Source of the DNA: Actinomycetes bacterium
GTDB lineage: Bacteria > Actinomycetota > Actinomycetes > Actinomycetales > Cellulomonadaceae
Direction: 5' to 3'
Assembly: GCA_023390875.1 (NCBI GenBank)
Contig: JAEWCA010000171.1
Location: 1 to 16,893, forward strand
Length of the DNA stretch: 16,893 nt
Below are positions 16,040-16,893 of the stretch, one piece after another; the stretch's first letter is position 1; the number at the start of each line of letters is the position of its first letter. The position numbers were made by a program, and so were the translations under genes. The notes under the pieces were generated by a model, which saw only the letters and a program-made list of their open reading frames with translations, had not been told where the DNA came from and ran no database searches.

Positions 16040-16045
16040 ACCCTA
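16040..16045 (-). promoter_or_regulatory. -10 box candidate for garA
   Basis: TAGGGT on the minus strand, about 60 bases upstream of the garA ATG, placed after the hairpins that follow the DUF881 gene. No convincing -35 hexamer is seen 16-18 bases further upstream. The leader would be about 55 bases and ends in GGGAGG. Confidence 0.4.
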
Positions 16046-16049
16046 TGCG

Positions 16050-16109
16050 GCTGCGCCGTGTACGCGCAGCACGATCGGCGCCCGTGGCCCGGGCGGGCCC
16101 GGCGCGATC
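16050..16109 (-). terminator. Two tandem GC-rich hairpins after DUF881
   Basis: Directly after the DUF881 stop (16114, minus strand) are two inverted repeats. At 16073-16109 GATCGGCGCC pairs with GGCGCGATC (one-base bulge), with an inner GGCCC/GGGCC stem. At 16050-16070 GCTGCGC and GCGCAGC form a perfect 7-bp stem with a 7-base loop. No T-tract follows, as is common in actinobacteria. Confidence 0.5.
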
Positions 16110-16113
16110 CGGA

Positions 16114-16893
16114 TCAATCGGTCTGCGGCGGGACCGGGGTCGCGTACACCGGGTCGGGCACCGCGCGGACGGCCGTGACCTGGACCAGGTCCTGCGCCTC
16201 GACCGTCCCGCGACCACCGTTGCTGCGGACCTGCGCGAGCGCACCGCCCGGGATCTTCAGCGCCGGGCCGATGATGTCGGGGTCGCCGATCGCGGTCCAC
16301 TGGTAGGGCGCGTGGAGCGTCACGCCGTCGACCTCGATCGCGCCGGCCGTGCCCGTGAACGCGCTGCTGGCGGTGATCCGCTGCCCGTTGAGCTCGATGG
16401 CCTCGGCTCCCGCGTTGCGCAGCTCCTCGAGCATGTTGAGCATCGACGCCGGCTTGATCGCGCCGTCGGGCTCGGTCAAGGTCACGATGACGCCCGGACC
16501 CTCGGCAGGGAGCCGGCCCGTGAGGATGCCCTGTGTGGCCGCGTTGCGCTCCGCGGCGTCGATCGCAGCCTGGCGGGTGTCCGAGCCGGACACCAGGCCG
16601 TCGCGCTCACGCTGCAGGTCGGCCGCCTCCCGGGCGAGCGCGTCCCCGCGCGTCGTCGTCTCGTCGAGGATGCGCACCAGGTCGGCCTGCCGCATGCCCT
16701 CGAGGCTCGCGCCTCCCGTCTGGCGGACCTGCACGACGAGGGCGAAGCCCAGCACGGCGCACAGGACCGCCGCGAGCAGCTGCGCTCGCGTGACGCGAGG
16801 ACGCAGGGCGCGCCCGAGGACGACCCAGCCGTTCGTGTCCGCGGGTCGCGCGGGCGGCGCCGGGGCCGCCGCGGCAGCCGGGGCCTCGGGGGT
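16114..16893 (-). CDS. DUF881 membrane protein, N-terminus beyond window
   Basis: The frame is open from the right edge (16893) to TGA 16114, 259 residues without a start, so the true N-terminus lies outside. It begins with an Ala/Pro-rich cytoplasmic stretch, then one membrane segment (QLLAAVLCAVLGFALVVQV), then a predicted coiled coil (LVRILDETTTRGDALAREAADLQRERDGL). After it comes the DUF881 domain: AATQGILTGRLPAEGPGVIVTLTEPDGAIKPASMLNMLEELRNAGAEAIELNGQRITASSAFTG, ending in LVQVTAVRAVPDPVYATPVPPQ. This is a single-pass envelope protein with an extracytoplasmic domain; in M. tuberculosis DUF881 proteins (Rv1823, Rv1825) lie beside the small basic protein gene and garA. The role is unknown, and cell-envelope or division-linked function is an inference from YlxW-like context in Firmicutes. 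The GTG at 16755 lies inside the membrane helix and is not the start. Confidence 0.9.
   Translation of the reverse strand, partial: TPEAPAAAAAPAPPARPADTNGWVVLGRALRPRVTRAQLLAAVLCAVLGFALVVQVRQTGGASLEGMRQADLVRILDETTTRGDALAREAADLQRERDGLVSGSDTRQAAIDAAERNAATQGILTGRLPAEGPGVIVTLTEPDGAIKPASMLNMLEELRNAGAEAIELNGQRITASSAFTGTAGAIEVDGVTLHAPYQWTAIGDPDIIGPALKIPGGALAQVRSNGGRGTVEAQDLVQVTAVRAVPDPVYATPVPPQTD

Noticed and set aside
16040..16049. CCCTATGCG shared with the right arm of the inverted repeat at 7970-7978, as a possible recombination partner
   Set aside because: Only about nine bases match, there is no opposing arm, and it is better explained as part of the garA -10 (TAGGGT).
16114..16755. DUF881 gene starting at GTG 16755
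   Set aside because: That codon lies inside the membrane segment, and the frame continues open to the window edge, so the real start is outside.

Overview
The window is very GC-rich (well above 70% by eye). It uses GTG starts freely and carries a garA-ftsR-DUF151-MerR block, all typical of a high-GC actinobacterium. The protein set fits a Cellulomonas-like member of the Micrococcales; this placement is inferred from style and synteny, not from a search.

Left part (1-2364): a minus-strand run of small metabolic or unknown genes. In transcription order it holds a pterin-dehydratase/VOC fusion, a DUF664 (DinB-fold) protein, a UPF0303/haem-degrading-type protein, and an unknown protein cut by the left edge. 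A 13-bp-period repeat array lies before the last gene. A plus-strand run follows (2539-6800): a short AraC regulator, its VOC partner, a class II (DrrC-like) UvrA ATPase, a DUF1801 protein and a second VOC protein, closed by a hairpin shared with the next, opposing gene.

Middle (6808-9145): a stand-alone tyrosine recombinase with all catalytic residues, followed by about 600 bp without genes. That gap holds three notable things: a short inverted repeat with a 6-bp spacer just upstream of the recombinase, a 52-bp tandem duplication, and at 8388-8415 a sequence with the two-arm, 6-bp-centre layout of a chromosomal dif site (XerC/XerD dimer resolution site). If this is dif, the window lies at the replication terminus. 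The beta of the story is the proximity: recombinase start, dif-like second site and dif lie within 510 bp. An unknown 214-aa protein with a textbook leaderless promoter follows dif.

Right part (9150-16893): a methyltransferase with a five-fold His-Gly-rich pentapeptide repeat, divergent from a cupin-AraC regulator; a GNAT acetyltransferase whose stop codon abuts that of the AraC gene; a 47-aa acidic small protein; an MBL-fold hydrolase divergent from a ParA ATPase with a 10-bp inverted repeat between them. The minus-strand block DUF881, garA (FHA), ftsR (MerR), DUF151 nuclease-like and second MerR follows the order of Mycobacterium tuberculosis Rv1825 and Rv1827-Rv1830, but gcvH (Rv1826) is absent from its usual place.

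Many genes outside operons share one start architecture: a NANNNT hexamer, exactly six bases, then ATG or GTG, with no Shine-Dalgarno. This points to leaderless mRNAs as the common mode here. No tRNA, rRNA, CRISPR array or insertion sequence was seen.
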